Below, piece after piece: positions 52,345 through 61,364 of a stretch of 64,000 bases of DNA (position 1 is the stretch's first letter; each line of letters starts with the position of its first letter). The DNA comes from Paenibacillus sp. BIC5C1 (GTDB lineage: Bacteria; Bacillota; Bacilli; Paenibacillales; Paenibacillaceae). The notes below the pieces were generated by a model. That model saw nothing but the letters and a program-made list of their open reading frames with translations, was not told the origin of the DNA and did no database searches. The stretch covers positions 62,001 through 126,000 of the forward strand of contig NZ_CP135922.1 of the NCBI RefSeq assembly GCF_032399705.1. The letters are read 5' to 3'. The position numbers and the translations under genes are program-made.

Positions 52345-52506
52345 TACCCCTTCCAATGCCTGCGAGGTTAGCTTAAGGATTCGGTTGAAGGTCCCCTATG
52401 ATCCCTCTGTTGCAAGATCAATTCACCCATAACTGGTTCCCCCGCTTCCCAGGTGCTAGGAATTTGGCTGCTAGTTATGCACCTGCGAAATCAAGAAATG
52501 ACGATT
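52345..52506 (-). promoter_or_regulatory. ydaO-yuaA (c-di-AMP) riboswitch
   Basis: Read on the minus strand, the leader contains the conserved blocks of this class in order: GGTGC near the start, GGGGGAACC, GGGTGAAT, and CCGAATCC...AGCTAACCTCG with GCAGGC closing. The 3' end runs into the ribosome site of the NlpC/P60 gene, and no intrinsic terminator is visible in it, so control may act on translation. Boundaries are approximate. Confidence 0.85.
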
Positions 52507-52622
52507 AAATTTTAAGTAGTTACAAATATGAAGGTAAAGATTACAAAGTTGTTACTAAAAACTCACTGCGATTATTGTAACAGAGGTATACCACTTTGGC
52601 AACGTTTAACAGCAAAATTAGC

Positions 52623-52672
52623 AAAAAAAACCTCGACCTTTGACGGGGAAAGGTCGAGGTTTGCTTTTTTAA
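52623..52672. terminator. bidirectional terminator after the membrane protein/M1 peptidase operon
   Basis: AAACCTCGACCTTT pairs with AAAGGTCGAGGTTT around a short loop; the minus strand ends in eight T, and the plus strand in GC plus six T. Confidence 0.88.
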
Positions 52673-52729
52673 AGGCGTTTAATGAAAACAACTTTACATA
52701 GAGATGGTAACAATTTTTAACTATGCACG

Positions 52730-53581
52730 TTAATCTTTGACCGAGTTGGACTGCCATAACCGGAAATGTGCGCATATTTTCCATAGGCTCAGCAAGCACC
52801 GGGCAAGTGGATACGTCTGTTGTAGTATAAGACCGGTTAAGCCCGTTAGTAACCATGAAGCTGAAGTAAAGGCACCAAAGACCAGGAGATGAAGGCCACC
52901 CAGCAGGACAGCAATGCCGATTAGAGTGATGACCTGGCGTAGTGCAATCCATAGAGCTTGAAACGTACCACGTGCTCCGCCTTCCCCATCAGGTGCTGAG
53001 ATACCAAACTGCATGTAGAGCAGGATATGATGGATAACCCACCCGTATACAATCCAACCAGCAACATAGGGAATACCAGGCAGGAGCAGATGGAGGGAAT
53101 GAAAACCTTCCATAAGGATGGAATAAAGTTTTGGTGCGAGCCAATAAGCCGGTAGCAGCAGCAATAGGGTGCGAATGGTGTGGAGCAACAGCATTGGTTT
53201 CCACAAATTTTTGATGCCGCGAATGAATGGAATGCGCTCTTCCGAATGATTATAATGCTGGAGCGAATAGAGCAGCCCTGCCTGAATGAGAGGGCTAATT
53301 AGCATCCGTAGCAGCAGCATAGCCCCTAAAATCCATAAATAGCGATGGACCTCTGGATTCATAGTCAGGCCGAGTTGGCTCTCCATTTTGAATAAAATCG
53401 TACTGAGTTCCCCTGTATCAGGGTCGGGATAACGCAGGAGCAGCGGGACCACAGCTGACTGAACCATTCGATAAAGAAAGTATCCCCATACTAATTGATA
53501 GAGAAATAAGAGTGCTGCAATAAACATATGTTGACGGACGAGAAACCAGCCTTCACGTATTTTCGCTTTCACTGTATCCAC
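52730..53581 (-). CDS. polytopic membrane protein of unknown function
   Basis: A 283-residue protein with about six hydrophobic helices (near 20-40, 85-105, 130-150, 165-190, 215-240, 245-265) and a basic C-terminal tail. No motif I recognise. ATG 53581 is 1 nt after the stop codon of the M1 peptidase gene, so the two are translated together. Confidence 0.8.
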   Translation of the reverse strand: MDTVKAKIREGWFLVRQHMFIAALLFLYQLVWGYFLYRMVQSAVVPLLLRYPDPDTGELSTILFKMESQLGLTMNPEVHRYLWILGAMLLLRMLISPLIQAGLLYSLQHYNHSEERIPFIRGIKNLWKPMLLLHTIRTLLLLLPAYWLAPKLYSILMEGFHSLHLLLPGIPYVAGWIVYGWVIHHILLYMQFGISAPDGEGGARGTFQALWIALRQVITLIGIAVLLGGLHLLVFGAFTSASWLLTGLTGLILQQTYPLARCLLSLWKICAHFRLWQSNSVKD

Positions 53582-53582
53582 C

Positions 53583-55574
53583 TCACCATGACAGACTTCC
53601 GAATATGGCTTCTATAAGTTTGGTTGCGCTCATGCTCCAGCGGGATTTGGTTGGCTCATCCAGTCCGGCTCTCAGGAAATTGTTTATATGATGGTTCTCC
53701 AGCACAATTGTGTATAGCGGGTCAGTCATAGCCCAGGAAACAGGGGAAGTGTAGGTCAGTTTGTAGGTAATGCGCTCCTCGCTGCCATCCCATTCTTTCG
53801 TCATGGTTTTCCCGTCTTCGAACATAATTCGAACAGGCACCTTTTTATATTCACTGCCTTTTTTCTGGACTGTAATGGACGACTCGTACAACGTTTGACC
53901 GTCTTTTAGGATAGGATTGATTGCGATCTTCTCCACTGCAAAGTCAGCCATTCCGTCTCCGTATACATACTGATTAAAATAATCAGTCCAGGATGTACGG
54001 GTTACTTGCTCCACGACCTTTTGAAAATCAGACGAAGTAGGGTGCTTGAAGCGGTATTTCTTTACATAGGTCGAGAGGATACGCTCCATCGTTTTGGCAC
54101 CAACCTGTTGTTCTATCCCGAGTAATACAAGCTTGCCTCGTGTGTATACGTTCGCTGCATATTGATTCTGGGAATCAAACTTCCAGGAGTCCTGTGTCAG
54201 TGAAGCTGGAGAAGTAATGAGACCTGATTGTACAGGCAGATTCGGGATAAGTCCGTATTCCTGTTCCATCACTTTGTCTTCTGCATAGGAGGTGAATCCT
54301 TCATCCAGCCAAGCCTCTTCAAATTCATTACTCGCGACCATGCCGTAAAAATACTGATGCCCGATCTCGTGCACAACCGTACGTTCCAGATCGTAACCAG
54401 GTGCAGAATCATCCGCACCGAAGGCAGTGACCAAAGTAGGGTATTCCATTCCTCCTGCGCCATTCCCCGATTTGGGCGGGACAACGATGGACAGTGTGGA
54501 ATACGGATAGGGGCCAAACCACTTGCTATAATTAGATAGCGCTGCTTTGGCGGCGTAGAAATAACGTTCCTTCAGATCCTGATGAGCAGGGTCGAGATAC
54601 AGCTTGATTCGAACGCCTGGCACATTGGGAGCGGAGAAGGGCTCTTCCGCATAAACAAAATCAGGAGAGGCTGACCAGGCAAAGTCATGCACATCATCGG
54701 CATAGAACTGATATATTTTTTCTCCGTTCTTCACAACAGCTTGCTGGGTCGGGAAACCAGTAGCAGCTACTTTGTATGTTTCCGGTACCCGAATACGCAC
54801 ACTATAGATACCGAAATCAGCATAAAACTCTGAATTTCCATGATACTGATGCAGATTCCAGCCTTCGGTCGTCTGACCTCGTGTGCCTACTGGCTCATAT
54901 ACACTAAGTTTAGGGAACCATTGGCCTGCCATTACAAAATTATCTGCCGTTCCCATGCGGGCAAAAATTTTCGGTAGCTTGACCTCAAATCGGGTGTGAA
55001 GCGTTATGCTTTCACCGCCTTTAACGGGTTTGGGCAGCCGTACCTTAATGAGGGTAGTATCTTTCATGTTTCCGTCATCCGGTTGCACATATTGCATCCG
55101 ATGCAAGAGAGAAAGCCCGTCCTCTGTTTTCATTTCTGTAATATGCATGGAACCATAACCGTTCGTGGGCATGACATCACCACGAAGTTTCCCCCCGGAT
55201 TCTTTCATAAAAGTGGTGTCAGCAGAAGAGAAGGCATTGGGATACATGTGAAAATAAAGCTCGCTGACAGTTTTCTTACCTGGATGTGTCCAGGTTATCG
55301 TCTGAGTCCCCTGAAGTACATTTCCGTCTACCAGCTTCACATCCATGTGATATTCCACTACGCGGTTGCTGAACACTTCAGCGGTAGGTGTTTGTATACT
55401 TTCCGGAGATGTTTGGGTTTTGACGGGTGCCGTAGGCTTGCCCGATTCTGGGGCGAGCGCAGGCAAGTCAGAATGAATGGAGCGTGTGGAACCCAGACCA
55501 AGCCATATCCCCCCGGCAACTACACACAGGGTTATAATTGCGGTGAGCCAGCTCTTGGCGCGTCGTGGAATCAT
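53583..55574 (-). CDS. membrane-anchored M1-family metallopeptidase
   Basis: Aminopeptidase-N-like zinc peptidase, extracytoplasmic. ATG 55574 (663 residues) follows GGGAGG; the frame is open nine codons further. A signal-anchor helix is at about residues 8-28. The peptidase core has H402-E-x-x-H406 and the third ligand E425 in EAWLDEGF, the pattern HExxH-X18-E of M1. The exopeptidase GAMEN loop appears as GAGGMEYP, with one glycine more than the usual spacing. The C-terminal part is beta-rich. It is coupled to the downstream membrane protein. Confidence 0.9.
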   Translation of the reverse strand: MIPRRAKSWLTAIITLCVVAGGIWLGLGSTRSIHSDLPALAPESGKPTAPVKTQTSPESIQTPTAEVFSNRVVEYHMDVKLVDGNVLQGTQTITWTHPGKKTVSELYFHMYPNAFSSADTTFMKESGGKLRGDVMPTNGYGSMHITEMKTEDGLSLLHRMQYVQPDDGNMKDTTLIKVRLPKPVKGGESITLHTRFEVKLPKIFARMGTADNFVMAGQWFPKLSVYEPVGTRGQTTEGWNLHQYHGNSEFYADFGIYSVRIRVPETYKVAATGFPTQQAVVKNGEKIYQFYADDVHDFAWSASPDFVYAEEPFSAPNVPGVRIKLYLDPAHQDLKERYFYAAKAALSNYSKWFGPYPYSTLSIVVPPKSGNGAGGMEYPTLVTAFGADDSAPGYDLERTVVHEIGHQYFYGMVASNEFEEAWLDEGFTSYAEDKVMEQEYGLIPNLPVQSGLITSPASLTQDSWKFDSQNQYAANVYTRGKLVLLGIEQQVGAKTMERILSTYVKKYRFKHPTSSDFQKVVEQVTRTSWTDYFNQYVYGDGMADFAVEKIAINPILKDGQTLYESSITVQKKGSEYKKVPVRIMFEDGKTMTKEWDGSEERITYKLTYTSPVSWAMTDPLYTIVLENHHINNFLRAGLDEPTKSRWSMSATKLIEAIFGSLSW

Positions 55575-55676
55575 CGTTAAATACCTCCCGTTGACAAGCA
55601 TCTACAGCATGTATATGTTTGCATTGGGGCGATTATTAGTTAAAATATTTGTATCAACCCTTGGAGGCTATAAAAC

Positions 55677-56180
55677 ATGGACCAAAACGAGCAAAACGGC
55701 AAAAAACAGATTGCCTTGAATATCGTTAGTGCAAAGAGCAAACACAAAGGCTTCGGTGCAGGTTCCATAGATCTGAACAACCTGTCTCCAGTTATTATTG
55801 ATAACGGAGAAGCTAAGATCGATATTGGTGCGATGCATGCAAAGAGTAAAGTGGAGCGCAACATCAAGTTCTCAACCAACCGTGAGGACGTACCCAATGG
55901 ACGCCAGGTATGGCTGGTATGGGTAGCTGTGGACCGTAACGAACAGGGGCAGTTCTATGGTGGTGCAACTGCGTGTGAGATGTGGATTGATACAGAGGCG
56001 CGTCGTGGATGGAAACTGCTGGCCGATCATGTGAACCGCATGGATTATGCTATGAAGCGGCGGTTCATGCTGGATGATCTTGGACCTGAGGATCGCGCAG
56101 CACTCAAGACGCTGTTGATTACGCACAACGAAGAATGGTGGAACGCTTCTCCGGATGAGTTGAAAGAGGCGCTCGCTTAA
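55677..56180 (+). CDS. ywhD: YwhD-family protein
   Basis: A 167-residue protein of the YwhD family, whose function is unknown. It reads LNIVSAKSKHKGFGAGSIDL near the start and HAKSKVERNIKF, then VWLVWVAVDRNEQG. In Bacillus ywhD sits next to pbpG (ywhE), speE and speB, the same set as here. ATG 55677 follows GGAGG. It converges on pbpG with a shared terminator. Confidence 0.92.
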   Translation: MDQNEQNGKKQIALNIVSAKSKHKGFGAGSIDLNNLSPVIIDNGEAKIDIGAMHAKSKVERNIKFSTNREDVPNGRQVWLVWVAVDRNEQGQFYGGATACEMWIDTEARRGWKLLADHVNRMDYAMKRRFMLDDLGPEDRAALKTLLITHNEEWWNASPDELKEALA

Positions 56181-56213
56181 TTAATGAATGTTCTAAGCTG
56201 TTCAAAAAAAGAA

Positions 56214-56260
56214 GAAGCAAAAGCCCCGTGACCGAGATAATCGGTTCGGGGCTTTTGCTT
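56214..56260. terminator. bidirectional terminator between ywhD and pbpG
   Basis: AGCAAAAGCCCCG-ACCGA / TCGGT-CGGGGCTTTTGCT, a long stem with a GATAA loop. Confidence 0.85.
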
Positions 56261-56326
56261 GTATGCTAAAATTGAATTTTGCGGATGCTGACGCAATTAC
56301 GTCATTACGTATTTACGTCACTTTGG

Positions 56327-58405
56327 TTATTCAACCCACCAGCGTTTGAAATCCTTCCACCATGAATGTTTCTCTTCCTGTATGCCCTGCTGGTTTTGCA
56401 CTTCGCGACTGTCTTTATCATTCTCTGAACCCGGATCGTCCGAAGCGCTGCGACAGACCTCGGTCGGTTCCGTGCCATCAATAAAAACTTCCAGCCGTTT
56501 CTCGGCACAGCCATTGCCAGCCAGTTTGCCGGATTCGGGATCGATATATACGCTGACAACGTTATCCGGTACGGTGAAAATCTTCGGCGGAACACTGGCG
56601 AGTGCCTGTTCCGTGAATTGGGCAAACATGGGTGCCGCACGACGCCCGTCGGATGTGGAAATAGCTTTGCCTTGATCGTAACCGACCCAGACAGCTGTTG
56701 AGAGCTCTGGAGTGAAGCCGACTAGCCAAGCATCCGTATTGGTTGTACCCGTTTTGCCGGCGACAGGTCGCTTAATGGTTGCAGATACTCGATTGCCCGT
56801 TCCACCATTTTCGAACACACTTTCCATCAGCCGTGTTAATACATAAGCGGCAGCGGGTTCAACGACCCTCTCGGCCTTGGTCTGAGGTGATTCATAGAGT
56901 ACTCGTCCTGCGGCATCCGTCACTTGCAGAATGGCTACAGGAGGAGTTCTTTGGCCACCTGCGGCGATAGCGGAGAATGCTGAAGCCATCTCCAGTGGAC
57001 TAACCGGTGAGGTGCCGAGTGCAAGGGAAGGTACCGGGCTCATATTGCTCGTAATCCCTAGGTTTTTGGCCATTTTCACCACTTGTTCAGGTCCAATCTG
57101 CATAATCGTATTTACCGCGTAGATGTTGTCCGAAGCGGCGATAGCCTGTCTCAGATCAATCTCACCTAAATACTTATCCCCGAAGTTGCCGGGTTTATAG
57201 GTCTTGCGATCATTGTCATAATGAAACAGGGTCGGCTCGCTTTTAAACATGGAAGCACTGGTGAGCTGTTTCGATTCCAGGGCAGCCAGATACATAATTG
57301 GTTTAAAAGCCGATCCCGGCTGGCGTGTAGTCGCCAGTACATGGTTAATCTGATTGGTGCGGTAGTTTTTGCCGCCAACCATCGCTTTGATGTATCCGGT
57401 ACGCGGATCGATCGATACCAGAGCGGTTTCGAGCTCGCTTTTGGCGTCCATACCTTTGGCTACGGCGTCTTCCGCCGCTTTTTGCACACGCAAATCCAGC
57501 GTGGTGTAGATATTCAATCCTCCATGATCCAGCATCGCTTCGCTGATCCCCAGCTCTTTGATGGCCAAATTACGGATATAATCGCGGAAATAAGGTGCAC
57601 TTTCCACGGTTTTGCGTTCACTTTCGGGTTTAAACGAGAGCATTTCCTCATAAGCCTTGTCTGCTTCCGCTTGCGTGATTTTGCCGATGTCAGCCATGGC
57701 ATTCAATACAACCTTCTGCCGGTCCTTGGCGTTCTTCATATGATTATATGGAGAATAGTAGGTCGGCCCCTTTGGAATCCCTGCAAGCATGGCACTTTCG
57801 GCGAGCGTCAGCTGTTTGGCCGATTTGCCAAAATACATCCGTGAGGCTGCTTCGATCCCGTAGGCGCCGTGACCGTAATAAATTTCGTTCAGGTACATCT
57901 GCAGAATTTCATCCTTGCTGTATTTCATCTCCAATTGTGCCGTGTACATGGCTTCCTTGGCTTTGCGGGTCCATGTCTTTTCATGGGATAAATACAAGTT
58001 GCGCGCGAGTTGTTGCGTCAGTGTACTTGCGCCCTGGGACATCTGCATATGTTCCAGGTTGACGAGTACGGCCCGTCCCATCCCTCGGATGTCGAAGCCG
58101 ACATGATCATAGAACTTGCGGTCCTCTACAGCAAGTGTAGCGTTAACCAAATCAGGTGAGATATCTCCCAACTGTACCGGTACCGAGTCTTTGCCGCCTG
58201 CCGAGAAAGTGGCAATGACTTCGCCCTGGCTGTCCAGCAGCCTGGAATTGCGATCGGAGTCGGCCAGTGGCAGGCTGGTGGCGTATAGATAGACCAATGC
58301 TGCTGCCATGGCGATTAGGCCTAGAATAGCGAGCAGAGAAAGGCTTTTGATGACTTTCCATATGCGGAACCCGCGTTTGCGGGTCTTTTGGTTTGATTGG
58401 GTCAT
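56327..58405 (-). CDS. pbpG: class A penicillin-binding protein (PbpG/YwhE-like)
   Basis: Bifunctional peptidoglycan glycosyltransferase and transpeptidase. ATG 58405 (692 residues) has AAAGGAG upstream; the frame is open 19 codons further. TM helix at about residues 18-40; glycosyltransferase domain (about 70-245) with EDRKFYDHVGFD and GASTLTQQLARN; transpeptidase domain (about 310-600) with SxxK in QPGSAFKPI, an SDN, and KTGTTN. A short C-terminal extension contains EVCRSASDDPGSEND and a tryptophan-rich end. PbpG acts in spore wall synthesis in Bacillus. It is divergent from speE. Confidence 0.93.
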   Translation of the reverse strand: MTQSNQKTRKRGFRIWKVIKSLSLLAILGLIAMAAALVYLYATSLPLADSDRNSRLLDSQGEVIATFSAGGKDSVPVQLGDISPDLVNATLAVEDRKFYDHVGFDIRGMGRAVLVNLEHMQMSQGASTLTQQLARNLYLSHEKTWTRKAKEAMYTAQLEMKYSKDEILQMYLNEIYYGHGAYGIEAASRMYFGKSAKQLTLAESAMLAGIPKGPTYYSPYNHMKNAKDRQKVVLNAMADIGKITQAEADKAYEEMLSFKPESERKTVESAPYFRDYIRNLAIKELGISEAMLDHGGLNIYTTLDLRVQKAAEDAVAKGMDAKSELETALVSIDPRTGYIKAMVGGKNYRTNQINHVLATTRQPGSAFKPIMYLAALESKQLTSASMFKSEPTLFHYDNDRKTYKPGNFGDKYLGEIDLRQAIAASDNIYAVNTIMQIGPEQVVKMAKNLGITSNMSPVPSLALGTSPVSPLEMASAFSAIAAGGQRTPPVAILQVTDAAGRVLYESPQTKAERVVEPAAAYVLTRLMESVFENGGTGNRVSATIKRPVAGKTGTTNTDAWLVGFTPELSTAVWVGYDQGKAISTSDGRRAAPMFAQFTEQALASVPPKIFTVPDNVVSVYIDPESGKLAGNGCAEKRLEVFIDGTEPTEVCRSASDDPGSENDKDSREVQNQQGIQEEKHSWWKDFKRWWVE

Positions 58406-58513
58406 GGAACGGGCTCCTTTCTTTTCTTTCCAGTATGGGAATTCAGTGACATGGATATTCAATCCGCCCGTTCAACGGGTTAAAATATAGCTTTTTTGCA
58501 GGAAAAAACCGTT

Positions 58514-58542
58514 TTGCAGTATAAACGTCAATCGCGTATAAT
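58514..58542 (+). promoter_or_regulatory. candidate promoter of speEB
   Basis: TTGCAG (58514-58519), 17-bp spacer, perfect TATAAT (58537-58542). A second TATAAT (58674-58679) has no good -35. Confidence 0.4.
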
Positions 58543-58699
58543 GCAAAAGGGTAATGAAAAGTAACAGTTCGGCACAACATACAATAGGTAAGGAAGGTCG
58601 AACAGTACCCATTGTCAGTGATTGGATTCTTTGATTAGTCAGACGCTATGTACGCTCTGGTCAATTTAATCTATATAATGAAGTGAACCGCGGACCTTT

Positions 58700-58790
58700 C
58701 CCGCAGCCAGCAACCATAACGCTGTATGGCGCCGAACGCTGGACGTGCTTGAGCGAACCGGCAGCGCACCCGCGCGTTGTCAGGTATGGC
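58700..58790 (+). ncRNA. candidate structured leader of speEB
   Basis: CCAGC/GCTGG encloses a CCATA/TATGG hairpin with a 6-nt loop (about 58707-58742). A GC-rich segment with further pairing follows up to 58780. Not a riboswitch class I recognise. Whether it is transcribed depends on the upstream promoter. Confidence 0.35.
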
Positions 58791-58824
58791 TGATCATTAA
58801 CTTTACGGAAAGAAGGTAGAGATC

Positions 58825-59652
58825 ATGGAATTGTGGTTTACGGAGAAACAGACCCCCGCATTCGGAATCACCGCGAAGATTAAACAGACCTATGTAAGCG
58901 AAAAGACGGATTTTCAAGATCTGGCTATGGTAGAGACCGAAGAATTCGGAAATATGTTGCTGCTTGACGGCATGGTGATGACGACGGTGAAAGACGAGTT
59001 CGTTTATCACGAAATGGCGGCTCACCCTGCGCTGAATACACATCCGAACCCGAAAAAGGTGCTGGTTGTCGGTGGCGGTGACGGCGGAGTTATCCGTGAA
59101 GTCATTAAGCATGCTGCTGTAGAAAAAGCGGTTCTCGTCGAAATCGATGGGAAAGTGATTGAATATTCCAAAAAGTATCTGCCTGAAATCGCCGGTAAGT
59201 TGGACGAGCCTAACGTTGAAGTGCTGGTGAACGATGGCTACATGCATATTATAGAGCATAAAAATGAATACGATGTAATCATCGTTGACTCCACAGAGCC
59301 TGTAGGTCCGGCTGCTCCACTGTTTGAACGCGGTTTCTACCAAGGTATCTATGAAGCGCTGAGAGAAGACGGGATCTTCGTTGCTCAAACGGACAACCCG
59401 TGGTTCAAAGCGGATCTGATTCAAAAGGTAAATAAAGACGTTAAAGAAATCTTCCCGATCGTACATGTGTACGGTTGTAATATCCCTACGTACCCAAGCG
59501 GTCTGTGGACTTTTACAATGGGTAGCAAAAAACATAATCCGCTTGAGGTGGATGAGACGCAGATTCCAGAGATGGATACGAAATATTACTCTCCACGTCT
59601 GCACAAAGCGGCGTTTGTTCTTCCTAAATTCGTGGAAGACCTTACGAAATAA
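58825..59652 (+). CDS. speE: spermidine synthase
   Basis: Transfers an aminopropyl group from decarboxylated SAM to putrescine. It has 275 residues. [12 protein letters not shown] starts the N-terminal sheet, [13 protein letters not shown] is the nucleotide loop (residues about 79-91), and [10 protein letters not shown] contains the catalytic Asp. ATG 58825 follows AAGAAGGTAGAG. It precedes speB by 14 nt; together they make putrescine and then spermidine from agmatine. Confidence 0.97.
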   Translation: MELWFTEKQTPAFGITAKIKQTYVSEKTDFQDLAMVETEEFGNMLLLDGMVMTTVKDEFVYHEMAAHPALNTHPNPKKVLVVGGGDGGVIREVIKHAAVEKAVLVEIDGKVIEYSKKYLPEIAGKLDEPNVEVLVNDGYMHIIEHKNEYDVIIVDSTEPVGPAAPLFERGFYQGIYEALREDGIFVAQTDNPWFKADLIQKVNKDVKEIFPIVHVYGCNIPTYPSGLWTFTMGSKKHNPLEVDETQIPEMDTKYYSPRLHKAAFVLPKFVEDLTK

Positions 59653-59666
59653 GGAGGAATTATTAG

Positions 59667-60536
59667 ATGAAATTGGATCAAGCTTATTCAGGTAACGTGT
59701 TTATTTGCAGTTCGGAGGACTATGAGAACTCAAAAGCGGTCATTTATGGTATGCCGATGGATTACACCGTCAGCTTTCGTCCAGGGTCCCGTTTTGGTCC
59801 TTCCCATATTCGTCAGGCTTCGGTTGGACTTGAAGAGTACAGCCCTTACCTGGATAAAAGCATTGTGGATATGACTTACTTTGACGCTGGGGATCTGCTT
59901 TTGCCTTTCGGTAACGCAGGGCGCAGTCTCGAAGTCATTGGAGAATACATCGGTGGCCTGCTGGCTGACGACAAATTCCCAATTGGTCTCGGCGGGGAAC
60001 ACCTCGTCACTTGGCCTGTCATTCAGCAAATGTACAAAAAATATCCGGACCTTATCCTGATTCATATTGATGCACATGCGGACCTTCGTGAAAACTATGA
60101 AGGCGAGCCATTGTCTCACTCCACGCCAGTGCGTAAAGCAGCTGAACTGATGGGTGGCAAAAATATTTATCAGTTCGGAATTCGTTCCGGTTCCCGTGAA
60201 GAGTTCCAATTCGGACGGGAGAACATCAACTTCTATCCGTTTGAAGTGGCAGCTCCGATGAAGGAAGCTCTTCCGAAAATGGGTAACCGTCCAGTGTACG
60301 TTACAATCGATATCGATGTGCTTGATCCGTCTGCGGCTCCGGGTACAGGAACAGCAGAAGCGGGCGGTATTACGTCCAAGGAACTGCTTGAAGCCATTCA
60401 CATGATCGCAGGATCAGATGTAAATGTGGTCGGTTGTGACCTGGTGGAAGTGGCACCGATTTACGATCCAACGGAACAGACACAGATTGTGGCTGCCAAG
60501 ATGATCCGTGAAATGCTGCTTGGATTTGTGAAGTAA
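59667..60536 (+). CDS. speB: agmatinase
   Basis: Manganese ureohydrolase that splits agmatine to putrescine and urea. It has 289 residues. Metal-binding motifs: GGEHLVTW, HIDAHADLR and DIDVLDPSAAPGTGTAEAGG. AAGGAGG (59652-59658) lies at the end of speE, so they are an operon. A strong terminator follows. Confidence 0.97.
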   Translation: MKLDQAYSGNVFICSSEDYENSKAVIYGMPMDYTVSFRPGSRFGPSHIRQASVGLEEYSPYLDKSIVDMTYFDAGDLLLPFGNAGRSLEVIGEYIGGLLADDKFPIGLGGEHLVTWPVIQQMYKKYPDLILIHIDAHADLRENYEGEPLSHSTPVRKAAELMGGKNIYQFGIRSGSREEFQFGRENINFYPFEVAAPMKEALPKMGNRPVYVTIDIDVLDPSAAPGTGTAEAGGITSKELLEAIHMIAGSDVNVVGCDLVEVAPIYDPTEQTQIVAAKMIREMLLGFVK

Positions 60537-60550
60537 TCGCAAAACAACAG

Positions 60551-60604
60551 CGTCCTCTGTCTGCGTCAGGTTGGAGCCTGCGTAGGAGAGGGCGTTTTTT
60601 TTTG
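60551..60604 (+). terminator. terminator after speB
   Basis: GCG-CCTCT...GCG-CAGG pairs with CCTGCG...AGAGGGCG, then nine T. Confidence 0.88.
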
Positions 60605-60659
60605 TGATTGCCTCCTGATCTCATTCGTGAAGTATAGGGTGATTGGGTTCGAACGTATA

Positions 60660-60820
60660 CTAAAAAAGAGCCTTCACCGCGCCAACGGTAAAGACTCTTG
60701 GGACCGCGAAAGACTGTGGATTGCCACGGCGTGCAAGAATTAAATATTGCTATTCAAGCGAAACCCACCGTCAGGCTTCCGACCTTATGAGGTGGGTTTT
60801 GGCTTACAATTCAAGCCCAT
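60660..60820 (-). ncRNA. candidate small RNA with its own promoter and terminator
   Basis: On the minus strand an extended -10 (TGC-TATAAT, plus coordinates 60828-60836) is followed by about 160 nt. The transcript can form GGCTT/AAGCC, a long hairpin AAACCCACC/GGTGGGTTT (60761-60800), GTGG-CAAT-CCAC, and a final stem AAGAG-CTT-ACCG / CGGT-AAG-CTCTT followed by TTTTTT. No open frame is supported. 6S RNA is one possibility by size, but I cannot show its closing stem. Confidence 0.6.
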
Positions 60821-60956
60821 AACATTGATTATAGCACGTACGTTCCCGTGCCTCTACCATTTGATTCCGCCCCCGCGTTAAGCGAAAACACGTATTTGGG
60901 ATGAATCTATTTTAATATTTATGTATAATATGGAAATAGAGGAAGGGGTTTTTGTT

Positions 60957-61205
60957 ATGCATGCAATCCGGGCTCAATTGAGTATGTATCCCAAATGGTT
61001 CATAGCGGTACTTATGATATTTACCATCAATCTTATATTAACAATGACTTTGTTCATCAATTTAACGTTAATACTCGCTAATCTCTCCATGTTATATGCT
61101 GCTTTTAGCATCAAGACCCTTAAATACAATAAAATTCATTTTGTCCTGTGTCTTATTTTAAGTATCACTTTTGTGATTATTGCATTTAAGACATATCCCA
61201 TTTAA
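60957..61205 (+). CDS. small membrane protein (82 aa)
   Basis: ATG 60957 follows AGAGGAAGGGG; the frame is open 12 codons further. Three hydrophobic helices (about residues 13-33, 35-53, 60-78) with short charged turns and no recognised motif. The coding region is clearly richer in A+T than its neighbours, which may suggest transfer. A terminator follows. Confidence 0.65.
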   Translation: MHAIRAQLSMYPKWFIAVLMIFTINLILTMTLFINLTLILANLSMLYAAFSIKTLKYNKIHFVLCLILSITFVIIAFKTYPI

Positions 61206-61235
61206 TTCAGCTCTTAGCAGAGATTAATGATGAAT

Positions 61236-61280
61236 CACTCATGCCCATGAGATAAAAAATGTGGGCATGAGTGGTTTTTT
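61236..61280 (+). terminator. terminator after the small membrane protein gene
   Basis: CACTCATGCCCA pairs with TGGGCATGAGTG, followed by six T. Confidence 0.9.
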
Positions 61281-61364
61281 AATTGCAATAATGTCACGCG
61301 AATTAAACAAATTGTTACGTTAAATCCTGCGTAATGGGGTAAAAACATAGAAGGAGGTGTCACA

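Larger units (their letters stand above)
58406..58824. other. pbpG-speE divergent region
   Basis: 419 bases without a gene. It has candidate -10 elements toward speE at 58537-58542 and 58674-58679, and a leader with nested hairpins (58700-58790, separate entry). The pbpG promoter, on the minus strand, could not be placed. Confidence 0.6.
60537..60956. other. speB downstream region with terminator and candidate small RNA
   Basis: 420 bases with no plus-strand gene. They contain the speB terminator, a candidate minus-strand small RNA (60660-60820), and the promoter region of the next small gene. Confidence 0.7.
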
